Positions 31,658-41,462 are shown, numbered from the stretch's first letter. The stretch: DNA of 64,000 nucleotides from Meridianimarinicoccus aquatilis (GCF_004358675.1 NZ_SMZO01000012.1:1-64000); one strand, 5' to 3'. Notes: a model not told the origin generated them from the letters alone. Translations and numbers: made by a program.

Positions 31658-33562
31658 CTATTTATCGACTTCGATGACCCGAAGGCTCAATTCCCGCAAC
31701 TGTTCGTTTGCAGGTTCGGAGGGAGCCGCCATCATCAGGTCTTCGGCACGCTGGTTCATCGGGAACATGATAACTTCGCGAATATTCGCTTCGTCTGCCA
31801 GCAACATCACGATACGGTCGATTCCCGCAGCGCACCCCCCGTGCGGCGGCGCCCCGTATTTGAACGCGTTGACCATGCCGCCAAACCGCTTTTCTACTTC
31901 GTCGCTGCCGTAACCCGCGATCTCAAACGCTTTGAACATGATCTCGGGCTTGTGATTTCGGATCGCGCCAGACACCAATTCGTACCCGTTGCACGCCAAA
32001 TCATACTGATATCCCAACACCTTGAGGGGATCACCCTCTAGGGCCTCCATACCGCCTTGCGGCATGGAAAACGGATTGTGTTCAAAGTCGATCTTACCGG
32101 TTTCTTCGTCTTTCTCGTAGATCGGGAAATCGACGATCCAGGCAAAGGCGAAACGGTCCGTGTCGGTCAGTTTCAACTCGTCCCCGATGACGGTTCGCGC
32201 CCGGCCCGCAACGGCCTGAAAGTCCTTCGGCTTGCCACCAAGGAAAAACGCGGCATCGCCGACGCCAAGGCCAAGCTGCTGGCGGATCGCCTCGGTCCGT
32301 TCCGGGCCGATATTCTTGGCGAGCGGGCCCGCGGCTTCCATCCAATTTCCTCCCTCAAGAGGAATTTTGTCTGCCTTCCATTGTCCGTCAAGTTTCATGG
32401 CAAGCGCGTGCGCGTGGTTTGCGACTTCGGGAGGACCGAACTCTCGCCCGCCGAGCTGTTCATAGGTGGGCTGCTCAGCCTCTCGCCAGAAAATATACCC
32501 CATCCCCGGCAGGCCCTGTTCCTGCGCGAACTTGTTCATCCGGTCGCAGAATTTCCGGCTACCACCCTTGGGCGCTGGAATTGCGCGAATTTCGGTGCCG
32601 TCCTGTTCCAGCAGCTTCGCGAAGATCGCGAAGCCACTATCGCGGAAGTGGTCGGAGACCACTTGCATCTTGATCGGGTTGCGCAGGTCCGGCTTGTCGG
32701 TGCCATACCACAGCGCCGCATCGCGATAGCTGATCTGCGGCCAGTCGGTATCGACCTTGCGGCCCTTGCCGAACTCTTCGAAGATACCGCCGATCACCGG
32801 CTGAATTGCATCGAACACATCCTGCTGCGTGACAAAGGACATTTCCAAGTCGAGCTGATAGAAATCGGTAGGCGACCGGTCGGCGCGCGGATCTTCGTCA
32901 CGGAAGCAAGGCGCGATCTGGAAATATTTGTCAAAGCCGGACACCATGATCAGTTGCTTGAACTGCTGCGGGGCTTGCGGCAACGCATAGAACTTGCCCG
33001 GGTGCAGGCGCGACGGCACCAAAAAGTCGCGCGCACCTTCGGGGCTGGATGCCGTAATGATCGGTGTCTGGAATTCAGTAAAACCGCTGTCCCACATCCG
33101 GTTACGGATCGACCGCACAACGTTGCTGCGCATCATGATGTTGTCGTGCAGGCTTTGACGGCGCAGATCGAGATAGCGATACTTCAACCGGGTTTCTTCC
33201 GGGTAATCCTGATCGCCGAAGACCGGCAGCGGCAGCTCGTCCGCGGCACCCAGAACTTCCAGATCCTTGATGTAGACTTCGATCTCGCCGGTGGGCAGCT
33301 TGGCATTCACAAGGCTTTCGTCGCGGGCCTTCACCACACCATCGATCCGAATACACCATTCAGACCGCACCTTTTCAACTTCGGAAAAGACCGGGCTGTC
33401 ACTATCCGCCAGCACCTGAGTCATACCGTAGTGATCGCGCAGGTCGATGAACAAAACCCCGCCATGATCGCGCACCCGATGCACCCATCCTGAAAGGCGG
33501 ACAGTTTGGCCCACATGAGCTTTGTTCAGATCGGCGCAGGTCTGGCTGCGATAGGCGTGCAT
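31658..33562 (-). CDS. aspS: Aspartyl-tRNA synthetase
   Basis: About 634 residues from ATG 33562 ([19 protein letters not shown]), the usual family start. OB-fold anticodon domain: [20 protein letters not shown] (about 22-41). Class II motif 2 region: [20 protein letters not shown] then [20 protein letters not shown] (about 190-235). Motif 3: [17 protein letters not shown] near the C-terminus. A bacterial GAD insertion lies between. The length is about 40 residues above the usual ~590, apparently from an extra segment in the GAD region around [20 protein letters not shown]. It charges tRNA-Asp. Confidence 0.96.
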   Translation of the reverse strand: MHAYRSQTCADLNKAHVGQTVRLSGWVHRVRDHGGVLFIDLRDHYGMTQVLADSDSPVFSEVEKVRSEWCIRIDGVVKARDESLVNAKLPTGEIEVYIKDLEVLGAADELPLPVFGDQDYPEETRLKYRYLDLRRQSLHDNIMMRSNVVRSIRNRMWDSGFTEFQTPIITASSPEGARDFLVPSRLHPGKFYALPQAPQQFKQLIMVSGFDKYFQIAPCFRDEDPRADRSPTDFYQLDLEMSFVTQQDVFDAIQPVIGGIFEEFGKGRKVDTDWPQISYRDAALWYGTDKPDLRNPIKMQVVSDHFRDSGFAIFAKLLEQDGTEIRAIPAPKGGSRKFCDRMNKFAQEQGLPGMGYIFWREAEQPTYEQLGGREFGPPEVANHAHALAMKLDGQWKADKIPLEGGNWMEAAGPLAKNIGPERTEAIRQQLGLGVGDAAFFLGGKPKDFQAVAGRARTVIGDELKLTDTDRFAFAWIVDFPIYEKDEETGKIDFEHNPFSMPQGGMEALEGDPLKVLGYQYDLACNGYELVSGAIRNHKPEIMFKAFEIAGYGSDEVEKRFGGMVNAFKYGAPPHGGCAAGIDRIVMLLADEANIREVIMFPMNQRAEDLMMAAPSEPANEQLRELSLRVIEVDK

Positions 33563-34111
33563 GGCGAATGTCCCGGCTACGTAAGGTTCGGGCCGATACA
33601 CAGCGCATCACCGGCGAAGTCAAGGCTGGGCGACGGCAAGGAGCAAGCAATCGCAACTCAGAAAGCCAGGAGGCCCACATACCGGGCCTCGCTTTTGTCC
33701 CAAAAGCAACCACCTTCGCCCGCAAGGACCGGCGACATGCCAACCGCTTGCTTGTTGATCATATGGAACAAATGGCACGAAAATGCAGCCTGCTCATGAA
33801 ACCCGGTCGCAGGATGAACACCTCGCCAGCCTATTTGGTTCTCTATCTTATGGATGGGTCGGAAAAAATGTGTCTCCGCCCGATCCTCTGGCGTTCTACA
33901 GGCCGAAAACCCAGCTATCGTGTTGAACTTTGGGGCCGCATATTTGCCCCGGAGGCTGCTTCAAAAAACCGGCTGATGTGACAGCCTCATTTTGGGCGAG
34001 AATCTGTTTCCGAATGCGTTTATTGCCTAGCAGGCTTGTGGCCAAGGTGCCGTCCGGATAAGCAACGGCACGGCTGTAATTTGGCCCATTCGATCAGGAA
34101 AGGAGCCTTTG
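33563..34111. other. Long non-coding stretch between aspS and leuD
   Basis: About 550 nt separate the divergent aspS and leuD starts. A plus-strand open frame at 33568-33981 (137 codons) lacks a ribosome-binding site, has mixed codon use and resembles no family I know, so it is not called. The region should hold both promoters. The last 65 nt before leuD contain a perfect 7-bp hairpin at 34047-34071. No leuC gene or fragment is seen. Confidence 0.55.
34047..34071 (+). promoter_or_regulatory. Hairpin in the leuD leader
   Basis: GTGCCGT (34047-34053) pairs perfectly with ACGGCAC (34065-34071) around an 11-nt loop, 41 nt before the leuD ATG. No leucine-rich leader peptide was found, so classical attenuation is not supported. 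It could be a leader structure or the end of an upstream transcript. Confidence 0.3.
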
Positions 34112-34717
34112 ATGGAAAAGTTCACGAAATTGACAGGCATCGCGGCCCCACTGCCGTTGATCAACGTCGACACAGACATGATCATACCCAAGCAATTTCT
34201 GAAGACCATCAAGCGGTCTGGACTGGGCGTGAACCTGTTTGACGAAATGCGCTATGATGACGATGGCAAGGAAATCCCTGATTTCGTTTTGAACAAACCT
34301 GCGTATCGCGATGCTCAGATCCTCGTGTCCGGCGAGAATTTCGGCTGCGGATCGTCGCGTGAACATGCCCCTTGGGCGTTGCTCGACTTTGGTATTCGGG
34401 TCGTGATCGCACCAAGCTATGCCGATATCTTCTTTAACAACTGCTTCAAGAACGGCATCCTGCCCATCGTGTTGCCACAAGAAGACGTCGACAAGCTGAT
34501 GGATGACGCGGCTCGCGGCGCGAATGCCACCGTCACGGTCGATCTCGAGAACCAGACAATCAGCGGTCCAGACGGCGGAACCATTGAATTCGATGTTGAC
34601 CCTTTCCGTAAGCATTGTTTGCTCAATGGCTTGGACGACATTGGCCTGACGCTTGAAAAAGCCGCATCCATCGATGCATTCGAGAAAGAGGCATCTGCCG
34701 CGCGCCCTTGGGTTTGA
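34112..34717 (+). CDS. leuD: 3-isopropylmalate dehydratase small subunit
   Basis: 201 residues from the ATG at 34112 with AGGAG at 34101-34105; the TTG just before is not needed. Family blocks: [20 protein letters not shown] (about 9-28), [20 protein letters not shown] (about 73-92, the substrate-selectivity loop) and [20 protein letters not shown]. With LeuC it isomerises 2- to 3-isopropylmalate in leucine synthesis. LeuC is not in the window. The gene is followed by an EEP-like gene and leuB. Confidence 0.96.
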   Translation: MEKFTKLTGIAAPLPLINVDTDMIIPKQFLKTIKRSGLGVNLFDEMRYDDDGKEIPDFVLNKPAYRDAQILVSGENFGCGSSREHAPWALLDFGIRVVIAPSYADIFFNNCFKNGILPIVLPQEDVDKLMDDAARGANATVTVDLENQTISGPDGGTIEFDVDPFRKHCLLNGLDDIGLTLEKAASIDAFEKEASAARPWV

Positions 34718-34814
34718 ACTTAAGGCTATCAGCAAGGCATCGGTGCGCGGCGAAAACGGCACCTTTCTGGCTCTTGTAAGGCATTCTTAAGAAAGCTGCG
34801 GGCAACCTTGTCAC

Positions 34815-35960
34815 ATGGTTGTCCGTTTTCTTTTCCTTGTCCTTTGGGCTCTCGCCACTCCAGGATTGGCGATTGCCGACACACTTCGGCTTGCGGTCTA
34901 TTCGGTTGAACTGGATCGCAAGGGGCCGGGTCTGTTGCTGCGGGATATTCGCCGCGGCGACCCGCAAGCCGACGCTGCAGCCCGCATTATCGCCACAACG
35001 GCGCCGGACATTCTGGTGCTGCTGCGCTTTGACTATGATGCCGGACTGCTGGCTTTGTCGGCATTTGCCGATCTGCTTGCGGAACAGGGGGCGATATACC
35101 CCCATCGTTTCGCGCTGCGTCCGAATTCGGGGCATATGACCGATCTCGATCTGGATGGGGACGGCCGATTGCGCGGGGCGCGCGACGCACAAGGGTATGG
35201 CTTGTTTGCGGGAAGCAGGGGGATGGCAATCCTGTCGCGTCTACCGATCGACGACACTGGGGTACGTGATTTCTCGCAATTTTTGTGGCGGGAACTTCCC
35301 GGCGCTTCGCTGCCGACCATGAACGGCACTCCCTTTCCAAGCCCAGCGGCGCAACAGGCACAACGCTTGTCATCAACCGGGCATTGGGACATCCCTATCA
35401 TCTTGCCGAATGGCGGGGGTTTGAACCTGCTTGTGTATCACGCAACTGCTCCTGTTTTCGACGGCCCGGAAGATCGCAACGGCCTGCGTGGACGAGACGA
35501 GACTCGCTTCTGGACGCTGTTTTTGAACCGCGCGCTGGATTGGCCGCCACCCAAGAATCCATCTGTTGTGATGGGCATTTCCAACATTGACCCAAAGGGC
35601 GGCGATGGACACCGGGCTGCGATGACTGAACTGCTTGCCCATCCTTCGCTGCAGGACCCAAGGCCGACAAGCCGAGGCGCTGCCGCGGGCGGCTTCAGAC
35701 CTGCGCATATTGCCGAAGCCGATACAGCCGCTTGGGACGCAGAAGGTGAACCGGGAAATTTGCGGGTGGACTACATTTTACCAGACGCACGCCTTGAAGT
35801 GGCAGGTTCGGGGGTTTTCTGGCCAGCACCGGACGACAGTTCGGCTGCGTTGCTGGGCGCTGATGGGCGAGGCGCATCCCGGCATCGGCTGGTTTGGGTC
35901 GATGTTGTTATTCCCCCAGGGAACACAGGCTTTCTTGACCCTTCCGGGGGGAGCGGCTAG
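34815..35960 (+). CDS. Endonuclease/exonuclease/phosphatase-fold secreted protein
   Basis: 381 residues with a Sec signal peptide ([20 protein letters not shown], cleavage near 21). The fold is suggested by [73 protein letters not shown] and [20 protein letters not shown] with a terminal [10 protein letters not shown] (the Asp/His pair typical of the EEP fold end). Some catalytic residues look replaced (VYSVEL where the N and E of the usual start are expected), so activity is uncertain. It lies between leuD and leuB. There is no strong ribosome-binding site. Confidence 0.78.
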   Translation: MVVRFLFLVLWALATPGLAIADTLRLAVYSVELDRKGPGLLLRDIRRGDPQADAAARIIATTAPDILVLLRFDYDAGLLALSAFADLLAEQGAIYPHRFALRPNSGHMTDLDLDGDGRLRGARDAQGYGLFAGSRGMAILSRLPIDDTGVRDFSQFLWRELPGASLPTMNGTPFPSPAAQQAQRLSSTGHWDIPIILPNGGGLNLLVYHATAPVFDGPEDRNGLRGRDETRFWTLFLNRALDWPPPKNPSVVMGISNIDPKGGDGHRAAMTELLAHPSLQDPRPTSRGAAAGGFRPAHIAEADTAAWDAEGEPGNLRVDYILPDARLEVAGSGVFWPAPDDSSAALLGADGRGASRHRLVWVDVVIPPGNTGFLDPSGGSG

Positions 35961-35995
35961 GCACCCGCAAACCCACCGTGAAAAGGACGCCTTCC

Positions 35996-37102
35996 ATGAC
36001 CAATCCATCCCTGTTGATCCTGCCTGGCGACGGAATCGGCCCAGAGGTTATGGCCGAAGTGCGTCGCATCATCGGCTGGTACGGCGAAAAACGCGGCATG
36101 CATTTCGATGTAAGCGAGGATCTGGTAGGCGGGGCAGCCTATGACGCACACGGCACGCCCCTGACCGATGCCACGATGGAAAAAGCACAGAACGTCGATG
36201 CGGTTTTGCTTGGCGCGGTCGGTGGACCGAAATACGACGTACTCGATTTCAGCGTAAAGCCAGAGCGAGGCCTGCTTCGGTTGCGCAAGGAAATGGACCT
36301 GTTCGCCAATTTACGTCCGGCGCAGTGTTTTGATGCGCTCGCCGACTTCTCGTCGCTCAAGCGCGACGTTGTTGCCGGCCTCGACATCATGATCGTGCGG
36401 GAATTGACCTCGGGCATCTACTTTGGTGAGCCGCGCGGTATCATTCAAGAAGGCAACGAACGCGTCGGTATCAACACCCAGCGTTACACCGAAAGCGAGA
36501 TTGAACGCGTGGCCCGGTCCGCGTTCGAATTGGCGCGCCGCCGCGGCAACAAGGTTTGCTCGATGGAGAAGGCAAACGTGATGGAGTCCGGCGTACTTTG
36601 GCGCGAGGTTGTCACTAAGATTGGCGAAACCGAGTATCCCGATGTCGAACTGTCGCACATGTATGCTGATGCCGGCGCGATGCAGCTTTGTCGCTGGCCC
36701 AAACAGTTTGACGTCATCGTGACCGACAACCTTTTTGGGGATCTTTTGTCGGATGCGGCCGCGATGTTGACCGGCAGCCTTGGCATGCTGCCATCGGCGA
36801 GCCTTGGGGCGCCAATGGCAAATGGTCGCCCAAAAGCGCTGTATGAACCGGTGCACGGTTCCGCCCCGGACATTGCCGGCCAAGCCAAAGCAAACCCCAT
36901 TGCTTGTATCCTGAGCTTTGCCATGGCGCTTCGCTATTCCTTTGACCAAGGCGCGGAAGCAGACCGTTTGGAAGCCGCGGTCGAGACAGTTTTGGCTGAC
37001 GGGGTGCGGACGGCAGATCTTATGCAAAACGAGGGCGAAACACCGGTATCCACGTCCGGTATGGGCGACGCCGTATTGGCAGCGCTTGACGCAAGCCTCT
37101 GA
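35996..37102 (+). CDS. leuB: 3-isopropylmalate dehydrogenase
   Basis: 368 residues from ATG 35996 (AAGGA upstream); a GTG six codons earlier is also in frame. Motifs: [20 protein letters not shown] (N-terminal), [18 protein letters not shown] (substrate-binding arginines), [15 protein letters not shown], the Mg site [19 protein letters not shown] (about 240-258) and the NAD site [20 protein letters not shown] (about 282-301). It oxidises and decarboxylates 3-isopropylmalate in leucine synthesis. Confidence 0.97.
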   Translation: MTNPSLLILPGDGIGPEVMAEVRRIIGWYGEKRGMHFDVSEDLVGGAAYDAHGTPLTDATMEKAQNVDAVLLGAVGGPKYDVLDFSVKPERGLLRLRKEMDLFANLRPAQCFDALADFSSLKRDVVAGLDIMIVRELTSGIYFGEPRGIIQEGNERVGINTQRYTESEIERVARSAFELARRRGNKVCSMEKANVMESGVLWREVVTKIGETEYPDVELSHMYADAGAMQLCRWPKQFDVIVTDNLFGDLLSDAAAMLTGSLGMLPSASLGAPMANGRPKALYEPVHGSAPDIAGQAKANPIACILSFAMALRYSFDQGAEADRLEAAVETVLADGVRTADLMQNEGETPVSTSGMGDAVLAALDASL

Positions 37103-37188
37103 ACGCCGAGGGGCCGCTATGAAAATGCGGCCCCTTGATCGGACTGGGCAGGGACGATAGCACCGAGATAGTTGCTGCGGAGCCTGCC

Positions 37189-38145
37189 ATGAACTTCCGT
37201 CATTTATCCCCAAATGTACGGGGCGCCCTTTTCGCATTGGGTGCTTTTTCTGTTTTTTCGTCCCATGACGTGCTGGTCAAACTGCTTGGCGGAACTTATT
37301 CGCCGATCCAAGTTGTGTTCTTCAGTGTTCTGTTCAGCTTTCCAATTCTGACCTTGTTGCTTGTACGCAGCAAAACGGAAAGCCATATGCGCCCAAAGCA
37401 CCCGTGGTGGAGCCTTGCGCGGGCCATCGCGGCGATCATTACCGGCTTTTGCGCCTTCACTGCATTTTCACTTTTGCCACTCGCGCAGACCTACGCACTT
37501 TTGTTTGCAACGCCTTTGCTGATTACGGTTCTGTCCATACCCATGCTGGGCGAAAAGGTCGGGACCCATCGCTGGATCGCCGTTATTGTCGGGCTGATTG
37601 GCGTGATCGTCGTTCTTAGGCCCGGGTCCGCACCGTTTTCGGCGGGGCATCTGGCAGGACTGTTGGCGGCATGCGGGTCAGCCACGGCATCGATCATAGT
37701 CCGAAAAATCGGGCAAGAGGAACGCAGCTCGGTCCTGATTTTGTTTCCGTTGCTTGGAAATGTTATGGTGATGGGCGCGCTTCTGCCATCGGTCTATAAA
37801 CCCATGCCCATCGAACATTTGGGCGCCTTGGCCGCGATTGCCGTGCTTTCCATAACAGCAACAAGCTTCATCATCTTCGCATATCGCACCGGAGAGGCAG
37901 CCGTCGTTGCGCCGATGCAATACAGCCAGATCATTTGGGCGTCATTATTTGGCTGGCTCTTTTTCTCCGAAGTGCCGGACATCGCCACTGTCGTTGGCGC
38001 CGGGATCGTGATCGCGAGCGGCATGTATATCGTTGTGCGAGAAGGTGGGGCTAGATCGGACGACAATCAACCAGTTCTCAGCACAAAAACCCGTTATGAA
38101 ACAGGCACTTACCCGCGTGTCAGTTCGTTGATGGAAGACGAGTAA
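37189..38145 (+). CDS. DMT superfamily (EamA) transporter
   Basis: 318 residues from ATG 37189 (GCGGAG upstream). Ten hydrophobic segments in two EamA repeats (about 8-140 and 152-288), with FSSHDVLVKLLGGTYSPIQV and PLAQTYALLFATPLLITVLS typical of the rarD/S-adenosylmethionine-exporter-like subgroup. A hydrophilic C-terminal tail of about 30 residues. Exported compound unknown. It follows leuB at about 85 nt on the same strand. Confidence 0.87.
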   Translation: MNFRHLSPNVRGALFALGAFSVFSSHDVLVKLLGGTYSPIQVVFFSVLFSFPILTLLLVRSKTESHMRPKHPWWSLARAIAAIITGFCAFTAFSLLPLAQTYALLFATPLLITVLSIPMLGEKVGTHRWIAVIVGLIGVIVVLRPGSAPFSAGHLAGLLAACGSATASIIVRKIGQEERSSVLILFPLLGNVMVMGALLPSVYKPMPIEHLGALAAIAVLSITATSFIIFAYRTGEAAVVAPMQYSQIIWASLFGWLFFSEVPDIATVVGAGIVIASGMYIVVREGGARSDDNQPVLSTKTRYETGTYPRVSSLMEDE

Positions 38146-38226
38146 GCGCAGAAAATTTTGTTGGTTGAACCCCACACTTGCCCGCTTGCGCATTGGCATC
38201 AAACACTTTAATTGACCGCCCACGGT

Positions 38227-38303
38227 CGGAGTGTAGCTCAGCTTGGTAGAGCACTGTCTTCGGGAGGCAGGGGTCGGAGGTTCGAATCCTCTCACTCCGA
38301 CCA
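38227..38303 (+). tRNA. tRNA-Pro (CGG anticodon)
   Basis: 77 nt including an encoded CCA. Acceptor CGGAGTG (38227-38233) pairs with CACTCCG (38293-38299). D arm GCTC/GAGC, anticodon stem CTGTC/GGCAG with loop TTCGGGA placing anticodon CGG at 38261-38263, T arm GGAGG-TTCGAAT-CCTCT. It reads CCG codons. The C1-G72 pair is typical of bacterial tRNA-Pro. Confidence 0.97.
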
Positions 38304-38582
38304 ATCTTGAAATCTGAAACTTCAGGTGTTTTTGGATTTCACGTCACGCATTTGACCCAACCTGGAAATGGACTTCGTGCTGATCGTGAAGATTGGTTGG
38401 GGTGAGAGCCTGACATGCCCCTGAAACTGGGGATCGTGGATCATGATACCTGAACAACCCCAATCAGTTTATGGGTCCTGAGCTTTGGAATCTCATAGGC
38501 AGAGGTTCGAACCCGGATGATCCAAAGAAGTCTGAACCAAAATCATAGCGTGCAATCCAGAAAGCCGATTTCAGACACATAC
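38304..38582. other. Spacer after tRNA-Pro with several stem-loops and a T-arm-like segment
   Basis: 280 nt without a gene. TGAAATC (38308-38314) pairs with GATTTCA (38335-38341) just past the tRNA and may end its transcript. Further on, a CCCC-TGAAACT-GGGG stem-loop is flanked by TTGGGGT and ACCCCAA, giving a possible nested structure. Near 38500-38525 the string AGAGGTTCGAACCCGGATGA then TCCA resembles a tRNA T-arm and 3' end, perhaps a decayed tRNA copy or att-like relic. Confidence 0.4.
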
Positions 38583-39551
38583 CTACCCAGACGTTGAACC
38601 GCGCTTCTGATCGGCCAGCCATTCTCGCGCCAGTCTGCACGCGCGGTCAGCATAGCCGCGCATGCGTGGATCATCTGGTTGCACGCGCCCAATGACCCAC
38701 CCGGCCGAGGCCAGCGCGCGTAGCATTACGAACATCGGCAGGTCCATGAACGCCGTTTTTGGCAGCGGCCCGCCCGCATTAGCATAGCCGCGCATAAGGG
38801 AGCCAGCGAGCTCGGGCATGTTCGGGCTGTCGCAACTTTGAATCAAAGCGGTGGCCAAGTCATACAGCCGGTACCCCACTCCGCCGTCGTCGAAGTCAAT
38901 CAGATAGAGCAGTCCGTCAAAGGCAAGGACGTTCTCTTGCAAGACGTCTGCGTGAATTAATCCGATATGATCCACCGGTAGCGCAGCAAGCCGGATTTGC
39001 GCAGCGTCCCGCGCCGCGCGTAATAGCGCAACTTCGTCAGTTGAGAGGGTCGGGTTTTCCCAAAACCTGCCCCATATAGGTGCATCACCACAGCAAAAGG
39101 CCGACGCGCGCCAATCTGGGCGCGCCAGATCAGTTGGGGCAACTGCATCGCTGGTCAGGTGAAGATCAGCAAGAAGTGCGCCCAAATCGTGCATGAGCCC
39201 CGCATCAAGTTCTACTTTCCCCGAGCAAATCGGCGTTCCGTTCAGCCATTGCACGGCTGATGTTGTCACGCCGATACAATCGTCTGTCAGGGCGCCGCTT
39301 TTTGTCCTTTGGGGCCATGGACAGGGAAACCCAGCATCGGCCAAGGATTCCATCCAGCGCAGTTCAGAAGCGATGCGCGACGCATCTTGATATCCGGCCC
39401 TATGGAAGCGCAAGGCGATCCGTCGCCCATCATCTAGTGTAACGTCAAAAACGGTATTCTCGCGTTGCTGCACCAATCGCGGCGCGCGGTCCGGGGTGCC
39501 CCATGCCTGCGCGGCACTTATGGCCTTTCGGATCAGCGTGGCATCAGTCAT
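38583..39551 (-). CDS. Phosphotransferase of the APH/homoserine-kinase-like family
   Basis: 322 residues from ATG 39551, overlapping the arfB stop by 8 nt. Kinase fold: ENTVFDVTLDDGRRIALRFH (nucleotide-loop and Lys/Arg strand), the Brenner-type catalytic loop GLIHADVLQENVLAFDG (about 198-214, with HxD and N) and the Mg-binding LIDFDDGGVGYRLYDLATAL (about 218-237). The substrate may be a small alcohol or aminosugar; it is not deducible. It is probably co-transcribed with arfB. Confidence 0.87.
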   Translation of the reverse strand: MTDATLIRKAISAAQAWGTPDRAPRLVQQRENTVFDVTLDDGRRIALRFHRAGYQDASRIASELRWMESLADAGFPCPWPQRTKSGALTDDCIGVTTSAVQWLNGTPICSGKVELDAGLMHDLGALLADLHLTSDAVAPTDLARPDWRASAFCCGDAPIWGRFWENPTLSTDEVALLRAARDAAQIRLAALPVDHIGLIHADVLQENVLAFDGLLYLIDFDDGGVGYRLYDLATALIQSCDSPNMPELAGSLMRGYANAGGPLPKTAFMDLPMFVMLRALASAGWVIGRVQPDDPRMRGYADRACRLAREWLADQKRGSTSG

Positions 39552-39966
39552 CAAGGTCTACTTTGCCGCGCAGCGCCTTGACTTGTCCGCGCTGTGCCTT
39601 GCCAAGCAACCTGCGTTTTATGCTGCCCTTTGTGGGTTTGGTGGGGCGGCGGCGCTTGGGAGCGACGCTGGCAGCGCGGATCATCTCGGCCAACCTGTCA
39701 CGGGCGATTTCGCGATTGCGAGCTTGGCTCCTCGTGTCCTCAACCCGAAGGATCACGGCGCCATCCTCCAGCCATCGACGGCCAGCGATACGTTTGAGCC
39801 GGGTTTTGACTGAATCGGGCAAGTTGGGGCTGCGTGCTGCTTCAAAGCGCAATTCGACGGCAGTTGAGACCTTGTTCACATTCTGCCCCCCCGGACCCGA
39901 AGCTCGAGTGAAGCTCTCGGTAAACTCCCAGTCCTGAATGGTAATGTTATCGTTGATCTTCAACAT
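39544..39966 (-). CDS. arfB: Alternative ribosome-rescue factor ArfB (YaeJ, peptidyl-tRNA hydrolase)
   Basis: 140 residues from ATG 39966 with GAGG upstream. The catalytic GGQ is at residues 26-28 in FTRASGPGGQNVNKVSTAVE. The C-terminal basic tail PKRRRPTKPTKGSIKRRLLG then KAQRGQVKALRGKVD enters the mRNA channel of stalled ribosomes in homologues. It hydrolyses peptidyl-tRNA on ribosomes stalled without a stop codon. Confidence 0.94.
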   Translation of the reverse strand: MLKINDNITIQDWEFTESFTRASGPGGQNVNKVSTAVELRFEAARSPNLPDSVKTRLKRIAGRRWLEDGAVILRVEDTRSQARNREIARDRLAEMIRAASVAPKRRRPTKPTKGSIKRRLLGKAQRGQVKALRGKVDLDD

Positions 39967-40105
39967 GCCTGCCTCGTTTGCGTCCACACTGCATAAAGGG
40001 CGAGCCGCGCAATCGCAAAGCACAATGGATCACAGTTCACGCTGCACGTGCAGCATCAACGTGCTATAGTTACCTTAGGTTGTCTTTGTTGCAGGGAATT
40101 TTCAG

Positions 40106-41290
40106 ATGATGCGCGCACTAAGCCTGACGATGTGCCTGTTTGGCGCGCCCGCCATTGGCCAAGAATTGCCTCGGCTAAGCCTTGAAGCACGCCAAACTGG
40201 CGTATCCGGCCTGTCCAGCGGGGCCTTTATGTCGGTTCAGGTGCACGTCGCCTTTTCCGAGGCGATCGTTGGGGCGGGTGTCGTTGCTGGCGGGCCTTAC
40301 TATTGCGCAGAAGGAAAGGTGCTTGAGGCCCTGTTCTCCTGCATGCAGACAGATGACGGAGGTCCGCCAGTCGCACCACTTTTGGAAGCGGCAGGCGGGT
40401 TTGCAGATGCGCTCCTGATTGACCCTCTTTCCGGGTTGGCTGGTGACCGGGTTTACCTGTTTTCGGGCACCAAGGATGACACGGTCACTTCGCCCGCCGT
40501 GGCGGCCGCAGTTGAGTTCTATACGCAGGCCGGGGTTAGTCCGGCAGATGTGAAGCATGTGACAGACCTGCCTGCCGGGCATGCCTTTCTTGCGCCGGGC
40601 GGCCCAGTTCCGTGTGGCGAAACAGCGTCCCCCTTCATTTCCGATTGCGGCATTGATCAGGCGGGCGACATTTTGCAGTGGGTCCACGGCGATCTTGCCG
40701 CGCCTGTGGAAGCCGACAAAGATCACCTGATCAGCTTCGATCAAGGGTTTTATCTTACGGATCCGGCGCAGCAAGAAATGAACACCCAAGGCTTCGCATA
40801 TGTTCCGGAAAGCTGTGCGGATGGTGAAACCTGCCGATTGCACATCGCGTTTCACGGCTGCGAGCAGGGGCGCGCCAAACTGGGCGATGAGTACGCATGG
40901 ACCACTGGCTATAATGGCTGGGCCGAAGCGAATGACATTGTCGTACTCTACCCCCAGGCACTGGCGTCTTTCACAGGCGGAAACCCCAAAGGGTGCTGGG
41001 ATTGGTGGGGGTATGGCAACGATCAATATTACACCAAACAGGCCCCCCAAATCGCGGCAGTGGCGCGCATGGCCGATGCCCTTGGGGTTAAGCTGGATGG
41101 GGATCTGCCCATTTGCGCAGAGTACTATGATTTCAATGCAGTGCATTTTGCACAGGGTCGCGCCGTATCTTGCGGCTTTTCCCTGTGCGCGGTTGGGTCC
41201 GGCGACGACATCGGCAGCTTTGCCGGGTCATCTGTACTTTACGAAACCGGGGTCGACCAATTCACGCTGAACGCCTGTGCGCTGAAGTAA
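40106..41290 (+). CDS. PHB-depolymerase-family esterase (periplasmic/secreted)
   Basis: 394 residues. A short signal peptide (about 1-18, ALSLTMCLFGAPAIG) is followed by the nucleophile motif SGLSSGAFMSVQVHVAFSEA with Ser37 in G-L-S-S-G. The Asp site is FSGTKDDTVTSPAV (about 117) and the His is in LPAGHAFLAPGG (about 155). The second half has HIAFHGCEQGRAKLGDEYA and WDWWGYGNDQYYTKQAPQIA. This resembles the periplasmic PHB depolymerase subgroup rather than extracellular enzymes with a substrate-binding domain. The cysteine-rich end suggests disulfides. It is followed by a bidirectional terminator. Confidence 0.88.
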   Translation: MMRALSLTMCLFGAPAIGQELPRLSLEARQTGVSGLSSGAFMSVQVHVAFSEAIVGAGVVAGGPYYCAEGKVLEALFSCMQTDDGGPPVAPLLEAAGGFADALLIDPLSGLAGDRVYLFSGTKDDTVTSPAVAAAVEFYTQAGVSPADVKHVTDLPAGHAFLAPGGPVPCGETASPFISDCGIDQAGDILQWVHGDLAAPVEADKDHLISFDQGFYLTDPAQQEMNTQGFAYVPESCADGETCRLHIAFHGCEQGRAKLGDEYAWTTGYNGWAEANDIVVLYPQALASFTGGNPKGCWDWWGYGNDQYYTKQAPQIAAVARMADALGVKLDGDLPICAEYYDFNAVHFAQGRAVSCGFSLCAVGSGDDIGSFAGSSVLYETGVDQFTLNACALK

Positions 41291-41308
41291 GCTGTGACGT
41301 CAAACGAA

Positions 41309-41331
41309 AAGGGCCGCCAGAGGCGGCCCTT
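41309..41331. terminator. Strong bidirectional terminator between the esterase gene and the small minus-strand unit
   Basis: AAGGGCCGCC (41309-41318) pairs perfectly with GGCGGCCCTT (41322-41331), 3-nt loop. On the minus strand it is followed by TTTTCGTTT, a good T-tract; on the plus strand it is 19 nt after the esterase stop. Confidence 0.85.
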
Positions 41332-41405
41332 CGAGACGTTTAGGAGGTGGGGTCGGTCAGGAACCTATGTCCACGTCCGGTTGGCGCATGCGCCATTAGG
41401 GCTGC

Positions 41406-41462
41406 CTAACGGCTGTCCTCCCGGTTTTCTTCGACGCCTTTCTCCAATACCTCTCTCGACAC
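41406..41462 (-). CDS. Mini-ORF (18 aa) with an exceptionally strong ribosome-binding site
   Basis: GTG start at 41462, stop TAG at 41408-41406, product MSREVLEKGVEENREDSR. The preceding GAAAGGAGGTGATCCA is, from memory of 16S rRNA, complementary over 16 nt to the alphaproteobacterial 16S 3' end, with 7 nt between AGGAGG and GTG. Such a long match is rare and argues the frame is translated or that the RNA contacts ribosomes. The peptide is charged and has no known motif. It may be a leader peptide, a tiny functional protein, or not translated at all. Confidence 0.4.
   Translation of the reverse strand: MSREVLEKGVEENREDSR

Noticed and set aside
32057-33493. Open frame of 478 codons on the plus strand
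   Set aside because: Lies wholly antisense to aspS; the product is rich in Arg/Val/Leu without a family, as expected from codon bias of the opposite strand.
33568-33981. Open frame of 137 codons on the plus strand between aspS and leuD
   Set aside because: No ribosome-binding site, mixed codon use, no family resemblance; described as part of the intergenic region instead.
34047-34111. Leucine attenuator leader peptide before leuD
   Set aside because: No short reading frame with a run of leucine codons; only a single stem-loop without a T-run.
40175-41146. Open frame of 323 codons on the minus strand
   Set aside because: Antisense to the PHB-depolymerase-like gene, which has a signal peptide and catalytic motifs on the plus strand.
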